Both the position numbers and the translations under genes were made by a program. Shown here one piece after another: positions 1 to 8,913 of a stretch of 44,084 nucleotides of DNA. Each line of letters opens with the position of its first letter. Within the stretch, counting starts at the first letter, position 1. The stretch is taken from contig NZ_JAMOKF010000011.1 of assembly GCF_023656545.1 (NCBI RefSeq), forward strand, positions 1 to 44,084, written 5' to 3'. Source of the DNA: Micromonospora phytophila (GTDB lineage Bacteria > Actinomycetota > Actinomycetes > Mycobacteriales > Micromonosporaceae). The notes beneath the pieces are model-generated. The model searched no databases and had not been told where the DNA came from. It was given only the letters and a program-made list of their open reading frames with translations.

Positions 1-266
1 GCGGGCGCCCGCGCTCCGGCAGGCGGGACCGCGGCCGCACCGGCGCCCTCGGGCACCGCCAGCCGGGACGACTCCGGGACGGCCGGCGCCGGCAGGTCGG
101 CGAGGAGCAGGTCCAACTCGGCGTACGTCCGGGCGGCGTACGCCCGCTGCAACCGTTCGTCGTACTCGTGCAGGTCCAGCCGGCCCTCGTCGACGGCCAC
201 CCGCAACCGGTCGGCCACCGCCTGGCGGTCGGCGTCGGCGGCCCGCATCCCGTCGCGCCCGTCCAT
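1..266 (-). CDS. DUF1707 domain protein, 3' end outside window
   Basis: Only the first 88 or so codons are in the window. The N-terminus reads MDGRDGMRAADADRQAVADR and continues with a VDEGRLDLHEYDERLQ-type stretch and RTYAELDLLLADLP. This is the DUF1707 (SHOCT-like) signature found at the N-terminus of many actinobacterial proteins, usually followed by a membrane or DUF2154-like part. After about residue 60 the sequence becomes Ala/Pro-rich, like a linker. An in-frame ATG at 278 is an alternative start; neither has a clear Shine-Dalgarno sequence. It lies downstream of map on the same strand, where many genomes have infA. The molecular function of DUF1707 is unknown. Confidence 0.75.
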   Translation of the reverse strand, partial: MDGRDGMRAADADRQAVADRLRVAVDEGRLDLHEYDERLQRAYAARTYAELDLLLADLPAPAVPESSRLAVPEGAGAAAVPPAGARAP

Positions 267-522
267 GCGACCAAGCATGCCACCGGCCCGCCACCCGTCC
301 CGCCGTCGACGGACCGGGGGAGGCGTGGAGCCAGGCCGACACCGTCCGCGCTGGCAACCGGCCGTCAGGTCAACACCGTCCGCGCCGACGAGCGGCCGTC
401 GGCGCGGGCGCGTTCGCCGGCGGGGTGGCCGGGGCGCGCCAGGAGAGGTGGCGGCGGGGCGGTGGTTCGGCCAGCTTTCGTGCGGCTCGCCCGGCGGTGA
501 CCCCGCCCGACGGGCCTGCGTT

Positions 523-538
523 CCGGGGCGCGCCCCGG
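523..538. terminator. 16-nt GC palindrome after map
   Basis: CCGGGGCGCGCCCCGG is a perfect palindrome directly beside the map stop codon. As RNA it could form a six-base-pair stem with a GCGC loop, so it may end or attenuate the secY-adk-map transcript. There is no U-tract. The rest of the 267-538 gap holds no gene or promoter I can support. Confidence 0.3.
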
Positions 539-1390
539 TCAGACCGCCGGGGAGCCGGCCGGCTGCCGGGCGGTGACCAGCTCACCCAGCCGGGCCCGGC
601 CGCCGTCCGGCGCGGTCAGCACCCAGACGCCGTCCGGGAGCAGCGCCATCGTGTGCTCGACGTGCACCGCCATCGACCTGTCCCGGGTGACGACGGTCCA
701 GCCGTCGGAGAGCTCGACCGTCCGGGGGGACCCCATCGTGATCATCGGCTCGATGGCCAGCGCCATGCCGGGCACCAGGCGGGGGCCCTTGCCCGGCCGC
801 CCGTGGTTGAGCACGTGCGGGTCCTGGTGCATCTCGGTGCCGATGCCGTGCCCGCCGTAGCCGTCGACGATGCCGTAGCGCCCGCCCTTGCGGACGGCGC
901 TCTCCACGGCGTAGGAGATGTCGGTGAGCCGGCCCTTGCCGCTGGCCGCGCCCCGGGCGGCGGCGGCAATGCCGGCCCACATGGCGTCCTCGGCCACCTC
1001 GGCCATCTTCAGCAGCGCCGGGTCGACCTCACCGACCCCGACGGTGATCGCCGCGTCGCCGTGCCAGCCGTTCAGCACCGCGCCGCAGTCGATCGAGATC
1101 ACGTCACCGTCGCCGAGCACCTGGTCGGGCGCGGGGATCGCGTGCACCACCTGCTCGTTGACCGACGAGCAGATCGACGCAGGGAAGCCGTGGTAGCCCT
1201 TGAACGAGGGGACGGCCCCCGCCTCGCGGATGGTCGACTCGGCGATGGCGTCCAGGTCGGCGGTGCTGACCCCGGGGGCGACCGCCTCCCGCATCCGACG
1301 CAGCGCCTCGGCGACCACCAGGCCGGCGGCCCGCATCTTCTCGATCTGGTCAGGGGTCTTCAGCTGGATGTCCAGCTGGGGACGACGCAT
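539..1390 (-). CDS. map: Type I methionine aminopeptidase
   Basis: This cytosolic metalloenzyme removes the initiator Met from nascent proteins. The 283-residue product starts MRRPQLDIQLKTPDQIEKMR. All five metal ligands of the family are visible in order: the Asp pair in DVISIDCG and WHGDAA, His in GHGIGTEMH, Glu in ALAIEPM and Glu in VEHTMAL. The substrate His is in KGYHGFP. Residues upstream of MRRPQ in the longer reading frame do not belong to the family. An AAAGG-type ribosome-binding site lies about 10 nt before this ATG. It follows adk in the conserved secY-adk-map order, but here about 87 bases separate adk and map. Confidence 0.95.
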   Translation of the reverse strand: MRRPQLDIQLKTPDQIEKMRAAGLVVAEALRRMREAVAPGVSTADLDAIAESTIREAGAVPSFKGYHGFPASICSSVNEQVVHAIPAPDQVLGDGDVISIDCGAVLNGWHGDAAITVGVGEVDPALLKMAEVAEDAMWAGIAAAARGAASGKGRLTDISYAVESAVRKGGRYGIVDGYGGHGIGTEMHQDPHVLNHGRPGKGPRLVPGMALAIEPMITMGSPRTVELSDGWTVVTRDRSMAVHVEHTMALLPDGVWVLTAPDGGRARLGELVTARQPAGSPAV

Positions 1391-1477
1391 GGAGCCGTTA
1401 CCTTTCGTTGCCGAAGAGCGGGGCACGTCGCACGTACCCCGCTCTTCGCACTCTATCCGCCGGAGCCCGGCAGGACG

Positions 1478-2131
1478 TCAGCCGCCGTACGAGCGCAGGG
1501 CGTCGATGGCGCGGACGGTGACGTCCTCCACCGGCCCGGTGGCGTCGATGCCGACGAGCTTGCCCTGGGCGCCGTAGTAGTCGACCAGCGGCGCGGTCTT
1601 GTCCGCGTACTCCCGCAGTCGGGTCGCGATGGTCTCCGGCTTGTCGTCGTCGCGCTGGAACAGCTCGGCGCCGCACCGGTCGCAGATGTTCTCGCGGTTG
1701 GTGGCGTCGAACTCGACGTGCCAGATCTTGCCGCAGCCCCGGCAGGTGCGCCGGCCGGAGAGCCGCCGGATCACCTCGTCGTCGTCGACGACCAGCTCCA
1801 GCACCAGGTCCAGCGCGGTGCCGAGGTCGGCGAGGAGCTTGTCCAGCGCGGCGGCCTGCGGCGTGGTGCGCGGAAAGCCGTCGAGCAGGAAGCCCTCACT
1901 GGCGTCCGCCTCGGCGAGCCGGTCCCGCACCATGTTGATGGTGACCTCGTCGGGCACCAGCTCACCGGCGTCCATGTAGCGCTTCGCCTCGACGCCCAGC
2001 GGGGTGCCCTGCGAGACGTTCGACCGGAAGATGTCACCGGTCGAGATCTTTGGGACCGAGAGGTGCGCGGCGATGAACTCGGCCTGCGTGCCCTTGCCCG
2101 CGCCCGGCGGGCCAACCAGAACGAGTCTCAT
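1478..2131 (-). CDS. adk: Adenylate kinase
   Basis: Adenylate kinase interconverts ATP + AMP and 2 ADP in the cytosol. The 217-residue product is the long form. It begins [20 protein letters not shown] with the P-loop at residues 7-15, and has the AMP-binding DGFPRT motif. The LID carries CRGCGKIWH near residue 129 and CDRCG near 150, giving the four Cys of the zinc-type LID. Its ATG directly abuts the secY stop codon with no spacer, which implies translational coupling. Confidence 0.97.
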   Translation of the reverse strand: MRLVLVGPPGAGKGTQAEFIAAHLSVPKISTGDIFRSNVSQGTPLGVEAKRYMDAGELVPDEVTINMVRDRLAEADASEGFLLDGFPRTTPQAAALDKLLADLGTALDLVLELVVDDDEVIRRLSGRRTCRGCGKIWHVEFDATNRENICDRCGAELFQRDDDKPETIATRLREYADKTAPLVDYYGAQGKLVGIDATGPVEDVTVRAIDALRSYGG

Positions 2132-3460
2132 CTACCGCAGGAACCCTTCGTAGTTCCGCTGCATGAGCTGGCTCTCGATCTGCTTCGTGGTCTCCAGACC
2201 GACGCCGACCATGATCAGCACAGCGGTGCCGCCGAACGGGAAGTTGAGGTACTGCTGCTTGTCCAGCCAGATGAAGAAGAAGTTCGGCAGGATCGAGATG
2301 ATGCCCAGGTAGAGCGCGCCCGGCAGGGTGATCCGGCTGAGGATGAAGTCCAGGTAGTCGGCGGTCGGCTTGCCGGGGCGGATGCCCGGCACGAAGCCGC
2401 CGTACTTCTTCATGTTGTCCGCGACCTCGGTCGGGTTGAACGTGATCGAGACGTAGAAGTACGTGAAGAAGATGATCAGCAGGAAGTAGGCGGCGATGTA
2501 GATCGGGCTGGTCGGGTCGACCAGGTTGTTCTGGATCCACGCCTGGGTCTTGCCCGGGTTCTGCTGGTCGAAGAACTGCAGCGCCAGCTGGGGCAGGTAG
2601 AGCAGCGACGAGCCGAAGATGACGGGGATGACACCCGCCTGGTTCACCTTGAGCGGGATGTAGGTGGAGGTGCCGCCGTACATCCGCCGGCCGATCATCC
2701 GCTTCGCGTACTGCACCGGGATCCGGCGCTGCGCCTGCTCGATGAAGGTGACCGCGGTGATGACGACCAGGACCAGGGCGATGACCAGGGCGAACTTGCC
2801 CCAGCCCTGGCTCTGCTTGATGTTCCAGCCCTCGCTGGGCAGCCGGGCAGCGATCGAGGTGAAGATCAGCACGGACATGCCGTTGCCGACGCCGCGGTCG
2901 GTGATCAGCTCACCGAGCCACATGACCACGCCGGTGCCGGCGGTCATCGTCATGACCAGGATGCTCAGGGTCAGCCAGTCCGGGATCCCGGTCCCCTCGG
3001 GGATGATCGGGAACTGGTCGCACCGGTTCTGGAAGAGCTGCCCCGAGCGGGCCAGCGCGACGAACGCCGACGCCTGGAGGATGCCCAGGCCCAGGGTGAG
3101 GTAGCGGGTGTACTGGGTGATCTTCGCCTGGCCGGCCTGGCCCTCCTTGCGGAGCTGCTCCAGCCGGGGGATGACCACGGTCAGCAGCTGCAGGATGATC
3201 GACGCGGTGATGTAGGGCATGATGCCCAGCGCGAAGACCGACAGCTGCAGCAGCGCACCTCCGGAGAAGAGGTTGAGCAGGTTCAGCACTCCGGTGGAGC
3301 CGTCCTGCAGGGTGTCGAGGCACTTCTGGACGTTGCCGTACGAGACACCCGGGCTGGGCAGGGTGGCACCAAGCCGGTAGACCGCGATGATGCCTACTGT
3401 GAACAGCAGCTTCTTGCGCAGGTCAGGCGTACGGAACGCACTGAGAAAGGCGGACAGCAA
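2132..3460 (-). CDS. secY: Protein translocase channel SecY
   Basis: SecY is the ten-helix membrane channel of the Sec system and works with SecE (encoded at 33004-33396) and SecG. The product has 442 residues. It starts MLSAFLSAFRTPDLRKKLLF and shows the family's LGIMPYITASIILQLL, the GVGNGMSVLIF loop, and the MYGGTSTYIPLKVNQAGVIPVIF stretch. The C-terminal loop has the GIRPGKPTADYL signature before the last helices. A GCGCAGGAGGAAG-type ribosome-binding site precedes the ATG. It is separated from rplO by about 236 bases containing a strong hairpin, so it may have its own promoter. Confidence 0.97.
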   Translation of the reverse strand: MLSAFLSAFRTPDLRKKLLFTVGIIAVYRLGATLPSPGVSYGNVQKCLDTLQDGSTGVLNLLNLFSGGALLQLSVFALGIMPYITASIILQLLTVVIPRLEQLRKEGQAGQAKITQYTRYLTLGLGILQASAFVALARSGQLFQNRCDQFPIIPEGTGIPDWLTLSILVMTMTAGTGVVMWLGELITDRGVGNGMSVLIFTSIAARLPSEGWNIKQSQGWGKFALVIALVLVVITAVTFIEQAQRRIPVQYAKRMIGRRMYGGTSTYIPLKVNQAGVIPVIFGSSLLYLPQLALQFFDQQNPGKTQAWIQNNLVDPTSPIYIAAYFLLIIFFTYFYVSITFNPTEVADNMKKYGGFVPGIRPGKPTADYLDFILSRITLPGALYLGIISILPNFFFIWLDKQQYLNFPFGGTAVLIMVGVGLETTKQIESQLMQRNYEGFLR

Positions 3461-3696
3461 CTTCTTCCTCCTGCGCGAGGCGGGCCGCCGGTGATCCCTG
3501 GCGGTTCGGGGTGGGTGCCGGGCGAGTGCCCGATATCCATAGCTGGGATGGGACTCTAACAGCCCGCTCCCGGTCCGGGCAGACGTGCCCGGCTACATAA
3601 ACCGAATCCGATGTTACCCGGCGCACATGTCCCGGGTAGACCATGGCGCCCGCCCAGTCGAGAGCAACTGAGCGGGCGCCACGGGTCGTACAGCCC
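3461..3696 (-). promoter_or_regulatory. rplO-secY spacer, possible secY promoter region
   Basis: This 236-base gap interrupts an otherwise tightly packed spc operon. It holds a hairpin just after rplO and then AT-richer sequence. On the minus strand TAGAGT (near 3554) and TATGTA (near 3598) both look like possible -10 elements, but neither has a convincing -35 at the right distance. I infer a separate promoter for secY-adk-map without being able to place it. Confidence 0.3.
3644..3681 (-). terminator. Hairpin downstream of rplO
   Basis: TGGCGCCCGC pairs with GCGGGCGCCA (10 bp), followed after one mismatch by CAGT/ACTG and an 8-nt loop. It begins 15 nt past the rplO stop codon. It lacks a U-tract, as is common in actinobacteria, so it could be a terminator or a partial attenuator between the spc genes and secY. 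Confidence 0.6.
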
Positions 3697-4140
3697 CTAC
3701 AGCTCGGTGACGGAGCCACCGGCGGCGGTGATCTTCTCCTTGGCCGACGCGCTGAACGCGTGCGCCGACACCTGGAGGGCGACCCCACCGAGGTCCCCGG
3801 TGCCGAGGACCTTGACCGGCTGGCCCTTGCGGACCGCGCCGGCCTCGACCAGCTCGAGCGGGCCGACCTGGCCGCCGTTCGGGAAGAGCTCGGCGAGCCG
3901 GTCCAGGTTGACCACCTGGAAGACCACCTTGAACTTGTTCTTGAAGCCCTTCAGCTTCGGCAGGCGCATGTGGATGGGCATCTGCCCACCCTCGAACGCC
4001 GCCGAGATGTTCTTGCGGGCCTTGGAACCCTTGGTACCGCGACCGGCGGTCTTGCCCTTCGAGCCCTCACCGCGACCCACACGGGTCTTCGCGGTCTTGC
4101 TACCGGGCGCCGGACGCAGGTGGTGGACCTTGATCGTCAT
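3697..4140 (-). CDS. rplO: 50S ribosomal protein L15
   Basis: L15 is a late-assembly protein of the large subunit. The product has 147 residues and starts [20 protein letters not shown]. The basic Gly-rich N-terminal part ([20 protein letters not shown]) that threads into 23S rRNA is followed by the globular domain with [18 protein letters not shown]. Its ATG overlaps the rpmD stop codon by one base (TAATG), so the two are translationally coupled. Confidence 0.97.
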   Translation of the reverse strand: MTIKVHHLRPAPGSKTAKTRVGRGEGSKGKTAGRGTKGSKARKNISAAFEGGQMPIHMRLPKLKGFKNKFKVVFQVVNLDRLAELFPNGGQVGPLELVEAGAVRKGQPVKVLGTGDLGGVALQVSAHAFSASAKEKITAAGGSVTEL

Positions 4141-4322
4141 TACTCGACCTCCTCGACCTTCACGAGGTGGTTCACAGTGAAGATCATGCCGCGGATCTCG
4201 GGCCGGTCCTCCTTGACCACCACGTCGTTGATCCGCTTGAGACCGAGCGAACGCAGCGACTCACGCTGGTTGCGCTTGGTCCCGATCTCGGACCGGAGCT
4301 GGGTGACCTTGAGACGTGCCAT
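4140..4322 (-). CDS. rpmD: 50S ribosomal protein L30
   Basis: The 60-residue product starts [20 protein letters not shown] and contains the L30 core [17 protein letters not shown]. The length is normal for bacterial L30. The longer upstream reading frame is only the shadow of rpsE. The ATG shares one base with the rpsE stop codon (TGATG). The order rpsE-rpmD-rplO is that of a standard spc operon. Confidence 0.96.
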   Translation of the reverse strand: MARLKVTQLRSEIGTKRNQRESLRSLGLKRINDVVVKEDRPEIRGMIFTVNHLVKVEEVE

Positions 4323-4936
4323 CAGGACGCCACCCCCGCCCGCGACGCCAGCATGGCGGCCGGCGCGACGTCCTCGACCGGCAGGCCACGACGGGCCGCG
4401 ACCTGCTCCGGGGACTCGAGGCCCTTCAGAGCCGCCACGGTGGCGTGCACGATGTTGATCGGGTTCGACGAGCCGAGGCTCTTGGAGAGCACGTCGTGGA
4501 TGCCCGCGCACTCCAGCACGGCACGCACCGGACCACCGGCGATGACACCCGTACCGGCCGAGGCCGGCTTGAGCAGCACCACACCGGCGGCGGCCTCACC
4601 CGTGATCGGGTGGGGGATCGACTGGCCGATCCGCGGCACCTTGAAGAAGTGCTTCTTGGCCTCCTCGACACCCTTGGCGATCGCCGCGGGCACCTCCTTG
4701 GCCTTTCCGTAACCCACGCCGACGGTGCCGTCGCCGTCGCCCACGATCACCAGGGCGGTGAAGCTGAAGCGACGACCACCCTTCACGACCTTGGCGACGC
4801 GGTTGATCGCGACGACCCGCTCGAGGTGCGGGGTCTTCTCGGCGGGCGCGTTTCCGCGGCCGCCCTCACGGCGGTTGTCGCGGCGACCACCCTCGTTGCC
4901 ACCGGACCCGCCGCCACGGCGCTGTTGACCTGGCAT
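4322..4936 (-). CDS. rpsE: 30S ribosomal protein S5
   Basis: S5 helps form the mRNA entry channel and contributes to decoding accuracy. The product has 204 residues. The first 35 or so are a Gly/Arg-rich, low-complexity actinobacterial extension ([20 protein letters not shown]). The double-stranded-RNA-binding part follows with [22 protein letters not shown], then the C-terminal domain with [15 protein letters not shown]. Spacing to rplR is 33 bases. Confidence 0.97.
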   Translation of the reverse strand: MPGQQRRGGGSGGNEGGRRDNRREGGRGNAPAEKTPHLERVVAINRVAKVVKGGRRFSFTALVIVGDGDGTVGVGYGKAKEVPAAIAKGVEEAKKHFFKVPRIGQSIPHPITGEAAAGVVLLKPASAGTGVIAGGPVRAVLECAGIHDVLSKSLGSSNPINIVHATVAALKGLESPEQVAARRGLPVEDVAPAAMLASRAGVAS

Positions 4937-4969
4937 CAGCAGCCTTCCTTATCTCTCGTGACGGGGTTT

Positions 4970-5359
4970 CTAGAACTCGAGCCCGGCTTCGCGGGCGGCG
5001 TCGGCAAGCGCGGCGACCCGCCCCGCGTACCGGTTGCCACCGCGGTCGAAGACGACCTTGGAGACGCCGGCGGCCTTGGCCCGCTCGGCGAGCAGCGCGC
5101 CGACCTTGCCGGCCAGGGCGCTCTTGTCGCCCTCCGTGCCGCGCAGCGAGGCGTCCAGGGTCGACGCCGACGCCAGGGTGTGACCCTTGGTGTCGTCGAC
5201 GATCTGGGCGACCATGTGCCGCAGGGAGCGGGTGACGACCAGGCGGGGACGCTCGGCGGTGCCGTTGACGTTCTTGCGGACCCGGAAGTGCCGACGCGCA
5301 CGCCCGACGGCGCGCTTGGCGGCGACGCCGCGGCGGCGCTTGAGCAGCGTGGCGCTCAC
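4970..5359 (-). CDS. rplR: 50S ribosomal protein L18
   Basis: L18 binds 5S rRNA together with L5. The product has 129 residues. The basic N-terminus ([20 protein letters not shown]) precedes the [20 protein letters not shown] core, and the end is [24 protein letters not shown]. The start is a GTG that overlaps the rplF stop codon in a GTGA arrangement, indicating coupled translation. Confidence 0.96.
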   Translation of the reverse strand: MSATLLKRRRGVAAKRAVGRARRHFRVRKNVNGTAERPRLVVTRSLRHMVAQIVDDTKGHTLASASTLDASLRGTEGDKSALAGKVGALLAERAKAAGVSKVVFDRGGNRYAGRVAALADAAREAGLEF

Positions 5360-5898
5360 TTCTTACCTGCCTTTCCAGCCTTGCGGCGGATGACCTCGCC
5401 CTGGTACTTCACGCCCTTGCCCTTGTAGGGCTCCGGCGGGCGGATCTTCCGGATGTTGGCGGCAACCTCGCCGACCTGCTGCTTGTCGATGCCGGCCACG
5501 TGGAACAGGGTCGGCCGCTCCACCGTGAAGGTGATGCCGTCCGGCGCGGGGACCAGCACCGGGTGCGAGAACCCGAGCGCGAACTCGAGGTCCTTGCCCT
5601 TGGCGGTGACCCGGTAACCGGTACCGGCGATCTCCAGGCTCTTGCGGTAGCCCTCGGTGACGCCGACGATCATGTTGGCGACCAGGGTACGGCTCAGGCC
5701 GTGGAGCTCCTTAGCCTTGCGCTCGTCGTTCGGGCGGTTGACGTTCAGCTGCCCGTCCTCGGCCCGCTCGACCGTGATCGGCTCGGCAAGGGTGTGCGAG
5801 AGCTCGCCCTTGGGGCCCTTGACCTTGACGGTCTGCCCGTCGATCGTGATGTCGACGCCGGCTGGCACCGGGATCGACTTACGTCCAATTCGCGACAT
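5356..5898 (-). CDS. rplF: 50S ribosomal protein L6
   Basis: L6 lies near the GTPase-associated centre of the large subunit. With the ATG at 5898 the product is [20 protein letters not shown] onward, 180 residues, the usual L6 length. The longer reading frame adds 17 unrelated residues. The C-terminal signature [16 protein letters not shown] is intact, ending with a Lys-rich tail. The gap to rpsH is 16 bases. Confidence 0.97.
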   Translation of the reverse strand: MSRIGRKSIPVPAGVDITIDGQTVKVKGPKGELSHTLAEPITVERAEDGQLNVNRPNDERKAKELHGLSRTLVANMIVGVTEGYRKSLEIAGTGYRVTAKGKDLEFALGFSHPVLVPAPDGITFTVERPTLFHVAGIDKQQVGEVAANIRKIRPPEPYKGKGVKYQGEVIRRKAGKAGKK

Positions 5899-5914
5899 TT
5901 CTACCTGTCTCCCG

Positions 5915-6322
5915 TTACCAGACGAAGGCGAGGACTTCCCCGCCAACACTCCGCTTGCGGGCCTGCCGGTCGGTGAGCAGCCCCTGGGACGTCGAAATGA
6001 TCGCCACGCCCAGCCCGCCGAGCACCCGCGGGAGCCCGTCCGACTTGGCGTACACCCGGAGACCGGGCTTGGACACGCGCTTGATGCCGGCCAGGCTCCG
6101 CTCGCGGTTCTGGCCGTACTTCAGCTCGACGACCAGTCGCTTGCCGACGGCGCCCTCCTCGGGCTCCTCGACCGACCAGGTGGCGATGTAACCCTCGGCC
6201 TTGAGGACCTCGGCGATGTTCGCCTTGATCTTCGAGTAGGGCATCTTCACCTGGTCGTGGTACGCCTGGTTGGCGTTACGCAGACGCGTGAGCATGTCTG
6301 CGATCGGGTCGGTCATCGTCAT
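5915..6322 (-). CDS. rpsH: 30S ribosomal protein S8
   Basis: S8 binds the central domain of 16S rRNA and in E. coli represses spc operon translation. The product begins [20 protein letters not shown] and has 135 residues. It ends with the family's [20 protein letters not shown] region. A second ATG (6316) would remove two residues. A GAAAGG ribosome-binding site about 12 nt upstream favours the ATG at 6322. The 115-base gap before it contains two hairpins. Confidence 0.96.
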   Translation of the reverse strand: MTMTDPIADMLTRLRNANQAYHDQVKMPYSKIKANIAEVLKAEGYIATWSVEEPEEGAVGKRLVVELKYGQNRERSLAGIKRVSKPGLRVYAKSDGLPRVLGGLGVAIISTSQGLLTDRQARKRSVGGEVLAFVW

Positions 6323-6351
6323 GGATTTCGTCAGCCTTTCTCGCCGGGGTT

Positions 6352-6370
6352 CCCGGGGCGATGCCCCGGG
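6352..6370 (-). other. Intercistronic hairpin upstream of rpsH
   Basis: CCCGGGGC and GCCCCGGG pair perfectly around a GAT loop, about 30 nt upstream of the rpsH start. It is the second of two stems in the rpsN-rpsH spacer. It may modulate transcription or translation of the distal spc genes. Confidence 0.5.
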
Positions 6371-6406
6371 CCTACGGCGAAGAGCAATACATGATCGGTG
6401 CAAGGG

Positions 6407-6427
6407 GTCCCGGCCTCAGGCCGGGAC
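6407..6427 (-). other. Hairpin just after rpsN
   Basis: GTCCCGGCC and GGCCGGGAC pair perfectly around a 3-nt loop, 10 nt past the rpsN stop codon. The position would suit an attenuator, a processing site or a stability element within the operon. Confidence 0.5.
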
Positions 6428-6437
6428 GCGGTCGCCC

Positions 6438-6623
6438 TTACCAGGAAGCCTTGGACACGCCCGGCAGCTCACCGCGGTGGGCCATCTCCCGGATGCAGAC
6501 CCGGCAGAGACCGAACTTGCGGTAGACCGCCTTGGGACGCCCGCACCGCTGGCAGCGGGTGTACGCGCGAACCGAGAACTTCGGCTTCGCGGCCGCCTTG
6601 ATGATCAGCGCCTTCTTGGCCAT
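6438..6623 (-). CDS. rpsN: 30S ribosomal protein S14, zinc (type Z) form
   Basis: The short 61-residue S14 starts [20 protein letters not shown]. It carries RCQRCGRP and LCRVCIRE, the two CxxC pairs that bind zinc in type Z S14. The spc-operon position is normal for this form. A zinc-free paralogue may exist elsewhere in the genome, as in other actinobacteria; none is seen here. One base separates it from rplE. Confidence 0.97.
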   Translation of the reverse strand: MAKKALIIKAAAKPKFSVRAYTRCQRCGRPKAVYRKFGLCRVCIREMAHRGELPGVSKASW

Positions 6624-6624
6624 C

Positions 6625-7194
6625 TCAGTTCTCCTTGAACGGGAAGCCCAGGAGCTTGAGCAGCGCCCGGCCCTCGTCGTCGGTCGTGGCGGTCGTGACC
6701 ACCGTGATGTCCATGCCCCGCTGCCGATCGATCTTGTCCTGGTCGATCTCGTGGAACACCGACTGCTCGGTCAGACCGAACGTGTAGTTGCCGTGCCCGT
6801 CGAGCTTGCGCCCGTCCAGACCGCGGAAGTCGCGGATACGCGGCAGCGCGATCGAGAGCAGCCGGTCCAGGAACTCCCACATCCGGTCACCGCGGAGGGT
6901 GACCTTCGCGCCGATCGGCATGCCCTCGCGGAGCTTGAACTGCGCGATGGACTTGGTCGCCCGCCGCACCTGAGGCTTCTGGCCGGTGATGGTGGCCAGG
7001 TCGCGGACGGCGCCGTCGATCAGCTTGGCGTCCCGGGCGGCCTCGCCGACACCCATGTTGACGACGATCTTGACCAGCCGCGGCACCTGCATGGGGTTGC
7101 CGTAGCTGTGCTGCTCACGCAGCTGCGCCACGATCTCGTTGCGGTACCGCTCCTTGAGGCGCGGCATGGTCTTGGTTTCGGTAGCCGTGGTCAT
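6625..7194 (-). CDS. rplE: 50S ribosomal protein L5
   Basis: L5 carries 5S rRNA into the central protuberance and contacts the P-site tRNA. The 189-residue product starts [36 protein letters not shown] and the [16 protein letters not shown] loop (here [18 protein letters not shown]) identify it. AAGGA lies 6 nt before the ATG at 7194. A GTG one codon earlier would give a GTGA overlap with rplX, but the spacing favours the ATG, which overlaps the rplX stop by one base. Confidence 0.96.
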   Translation of the reverse strand: MTTATETKTMPRLKERYRNEIVAQLREQHSYGNPMQVPRLVKIVVNMGVGEAARDAKLIDGAVRDLATITGQKPQVRRATKSIAQFKLREGMPIGAKVTLRGDRMWEFLDRLLSIALPRIRDFRGLDGRKLDGHGNYTFGLTEQSVFHEIDQDKIDRQRGMDITVVTTATTDDEGRALLKLLGFPFKEN

Positions 7195-7514
7195 CACAGG
7201 TCCTTACCGGTGCTACGCGCGATGCGGACCTTCTGGCCGTTGTCGTCGATCCGGTAACCGACGCGGGTCGGCTTGCCGTCGGAGTCCAGGACCTGCACGT
7301 TCGAGACGTGGATCGGGGCCTCCTGGGTGACGATGCCACCGGTCTTGGCGCCACGCTGGGTGGTGCTGATACGGGTGTGCTTCTTGACCCGGTTCACGCC
7401 CTCGACCAGGACCTTGTCCTGCCGCGGGTAGGCCGCGATGACCTTACCCTTGGCACCCTTGTCCTTGCCGGCGATGACGACGACCGTGTCGCCCTTCTTG
7501 ACCTTCACGGTCAC
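7194..7514 (-). CDS. rplX: 50S ribosomal protein L24
   Basis: L24 initiates large-subunit assembly. The product, 106 residues, starts at a GTG ([20 protein letters not shown]) and contains the KOW motif in that segment. The [20 protein letters not shown] region follows. The GTG overlaps the rplN stop codon by four bases (GTGA). The upstream part of the longer reading frame is an rplN shadow. Confidence 0.96.
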   Translation of the reverse strand: MTVKVKKGDTVVVIAGKDKGAKGKVIAAYPRQDKVLVEGVNRVKKHTRISTTQRGAKTGGIVTQEAPIHVSNVQVLDSDGKPTRVGYRIDDNGQKVRIARSTGKDL

Positions 7515-7879
7515 AACACCTCCGGCGCGAGAGAGATGATCTTCATGAACCGCTTGTCCCGCAGCTCCCGACCCACCGGGCCGAAGATACGGGTACCGCG
7601 CGGGTCCCCGCCGTCCTTGATGATGACGGCGGCGTTCTCGTCGAAGCGGATGTACGAACCGTCGGGGCGACGCTTCTCCTTGGCGGTGCGAACGACGACA
7701 GCCTTGACGACGTCGCCCTTCTTGACACCGGCACCCGGGATCGCGTCCTTGACGGTGGCCACGATGACGTCGCCGATGCTCGCGTAGCGCCGACCGGAGC
7801 CACCGAGAACCCGGATGCACAGGATCTCCCGGGCACCCGTGTTGTCGGCGACGCGCAGTCGCGACTCCTGCTGAATCAC
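7511..7879 (-). CDS. rplN: 50S ribosomal protein L14
   Basis: L14 contacts 16S rRNA in the intersubunit bridge and is the docking site for RsfS. The product of 122 residues begins at GTG ([20 protein letters not shown]). The signature [15 protein letters not shown] and the [20 protein letters not shown] stretch are present. Length is standard. A 97-base gap with a hairpin separates it from rpsQ. Confidence 0.97.
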   Translation of the reverse strand: MIQQESRLRVADNTGAREILCIRVLGGSGRRYASIGDVIVATVKDAIPGAGVKKGDVVKAVVVRTAKEKRRPDGSYIRFDENAAVIIKDGGDPRGTRIFGPVGRELRDKRFMKIISLAPEVL

Positions 7880-7903
7880 GTCTATCTCCTATGTCTGCCG
7901 GTT

Positions 7904-7928
7904 CTCCGGCCGCGCAGGGCGGCCGGAG
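7904..7928 (-). other. Intercistronic hairpin between rpsQ and rplN
   Basis: CTCCGGCCG and CGGCCGGAG form a perfect 9-bp stem with a 7-nt loop, 25-50 nt upstream of the rplN start. It sits at the boundary between S10-type and spc-type genes, which are separate operons in E. coli. It could be a relic attenuator or a processing site. Confidence 0.5.
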
Positions 7929-7976
7929 CCTGGCGGAACCCGCGCCCGACTGACGCCGGGCGAGCTTGAGCCTTCG

Positions 7977-8252
7977 CTACTTGGCCTTTTCCAGGATCTC
8001 CACGATCCGCCAACGCTTGGTGGCGGACAGCGGCCGGGTCTCCATGATCAGGACCCGGTCGCCGGTGCCGGCGGCGTTCTGCTCGTCGTGGACCTTGAGC
8101 TTGCGGGTCCGGCGCATGATCTTGCCGTACAGCGCGTGCTTGACCCGGTCCTCGACCTCGACCACGACGGTCTTTTCCATCTTGTCGCTGACCACGAGGC
8201 CCTCACGCACCTTACGGCGGGCCCGCGCGGCGGCGGTGGTGTTCTCGCTCAT
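7977..8252 (-). CDS. rpsQ: 30S ribosomal protein S17
   Basis: The 91-residue product starts [20 protein letters not shown]. The OB-fold core reads [20 protein letters not shown], then HPLYGK-like [19 protein letters not shown] and [20 protein letters not shown]. It binds the 5' domain of 16S rRNA. Its ATG overlaps the rpmC stop codon by four bases (ATGA). Confidence 0.97.
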   Translation of the reverse strand: MSENTTAAARARRKVREGLVVSDKMEKTVVVEVEDRVKHALYGKIMRRTRKLKVHDEQNAAGTGDRVLIMETRPLSATKRWRIVEILEKAK

Positions 8253-8485
8253 GATGCAGTCACCTCAGTCGGCGCGGCCGAGAGCCCCAGCTCGCGCTCA
8301 CGCATGATCGTGTAGATCCGGGCGATTTCCCGACGGATGACCTGCAACCGCCGGTTGTTGTCCAGCTGCCCGGTCGCGGCCTGCACGCGGAGGTTGAACA
8401 GCTCCGCCTTGGCCTCACGCAGCTTCGTGACCAGCTCCTCTTCGGAGAGCTCACGCAGCTCGGAAGGCTTGACGCCAGCTGCCAT
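8249..8485 (-). CDS. rpmC: 50S ribosomal protein L29
   Basis: The 78-residue product starts [20 protein letters not shown]. It has the L29 two-helix signature [20 protein letters not shown] and [21 protein letters not shown]29 sits at the polypeptide exit and contacts SRP and trigger factor sites. The ATG shares one base with the rplP stop codon (TGATG). Confidence 0.96.
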   Translation of the reverse strand: MAAGVKPSELRELSEEELVTKLREAKAELFNLRVQAATGQLDNNRRLQVIRREIARIYTIMRERELGLSAAPTEVTAS

Positions 8486-8910
8486 CAGGATTCACCCACT
8501 TCGCGCGTAACAATCCGGCACTTCATCGGGAGCTTGTGGATCGCGCGACGCATTGCCTCTCGCGCGATCTGCTCGTTGGGGAAGGACATCTCGAAGAGCA
8601 CCCGCCCCGGCTTGACGTTGGCGACCCACCACTCGGGCGAACCCTTACCGGAACCCATGCGGGTTTCCGCCGGCTTCTTGGTGAGCGCCTGGTCCGGGAA
8701 GATCGTGATCCAGACCTTGCCACCACGCTTGATGTGGCGGGTCATCGCGATACGCGCCGACTCGATCTGGCGGTTGGTCACGTACGCCGGCTCGAGAGCC
8801 TGGATCCCGAACTCGCCGAACACCACCCGGTTACCACCCTTGGACGCGCCACTGCGGTCCGGGTGGTGCGGCTTGCGGAAGCCCTTCGGGGGCTTGCGCG
8901 GCATCAGCAT
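8485..8910 (-). CDS. rplP: 50S ribosomal protein L16
   Basis: L16 organises the A-site side of the peptidyl transferase centre. The 141-residue product starts [20 protein letters not shown]. It has the signatures [40 protein letters not shown] and [11 protein letters not shown]. The second Met (8904) would lose only two residues; the N-terminus MLMPR matches the family. The gap to rpsC is three bases. Confidence 0.97.
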
Positions 8911-8913
8911 CTG

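Noticed and set aside
168..585. Several short frames between the DUF1707 gene and map
   Set aside because: They overlap on both strands, have no ribosome-binding site, and their products are Arg/Pro/Gly-rich noise.
425..3559. 1044-codon plus-strand open frame opposite map, adk and secY
   Set aside because: It is the mirror of three well-supported genes in GC-rich DNA. Its product is low in complexity, with runs of Asp, Arg, Val and Gly, and has no domain.
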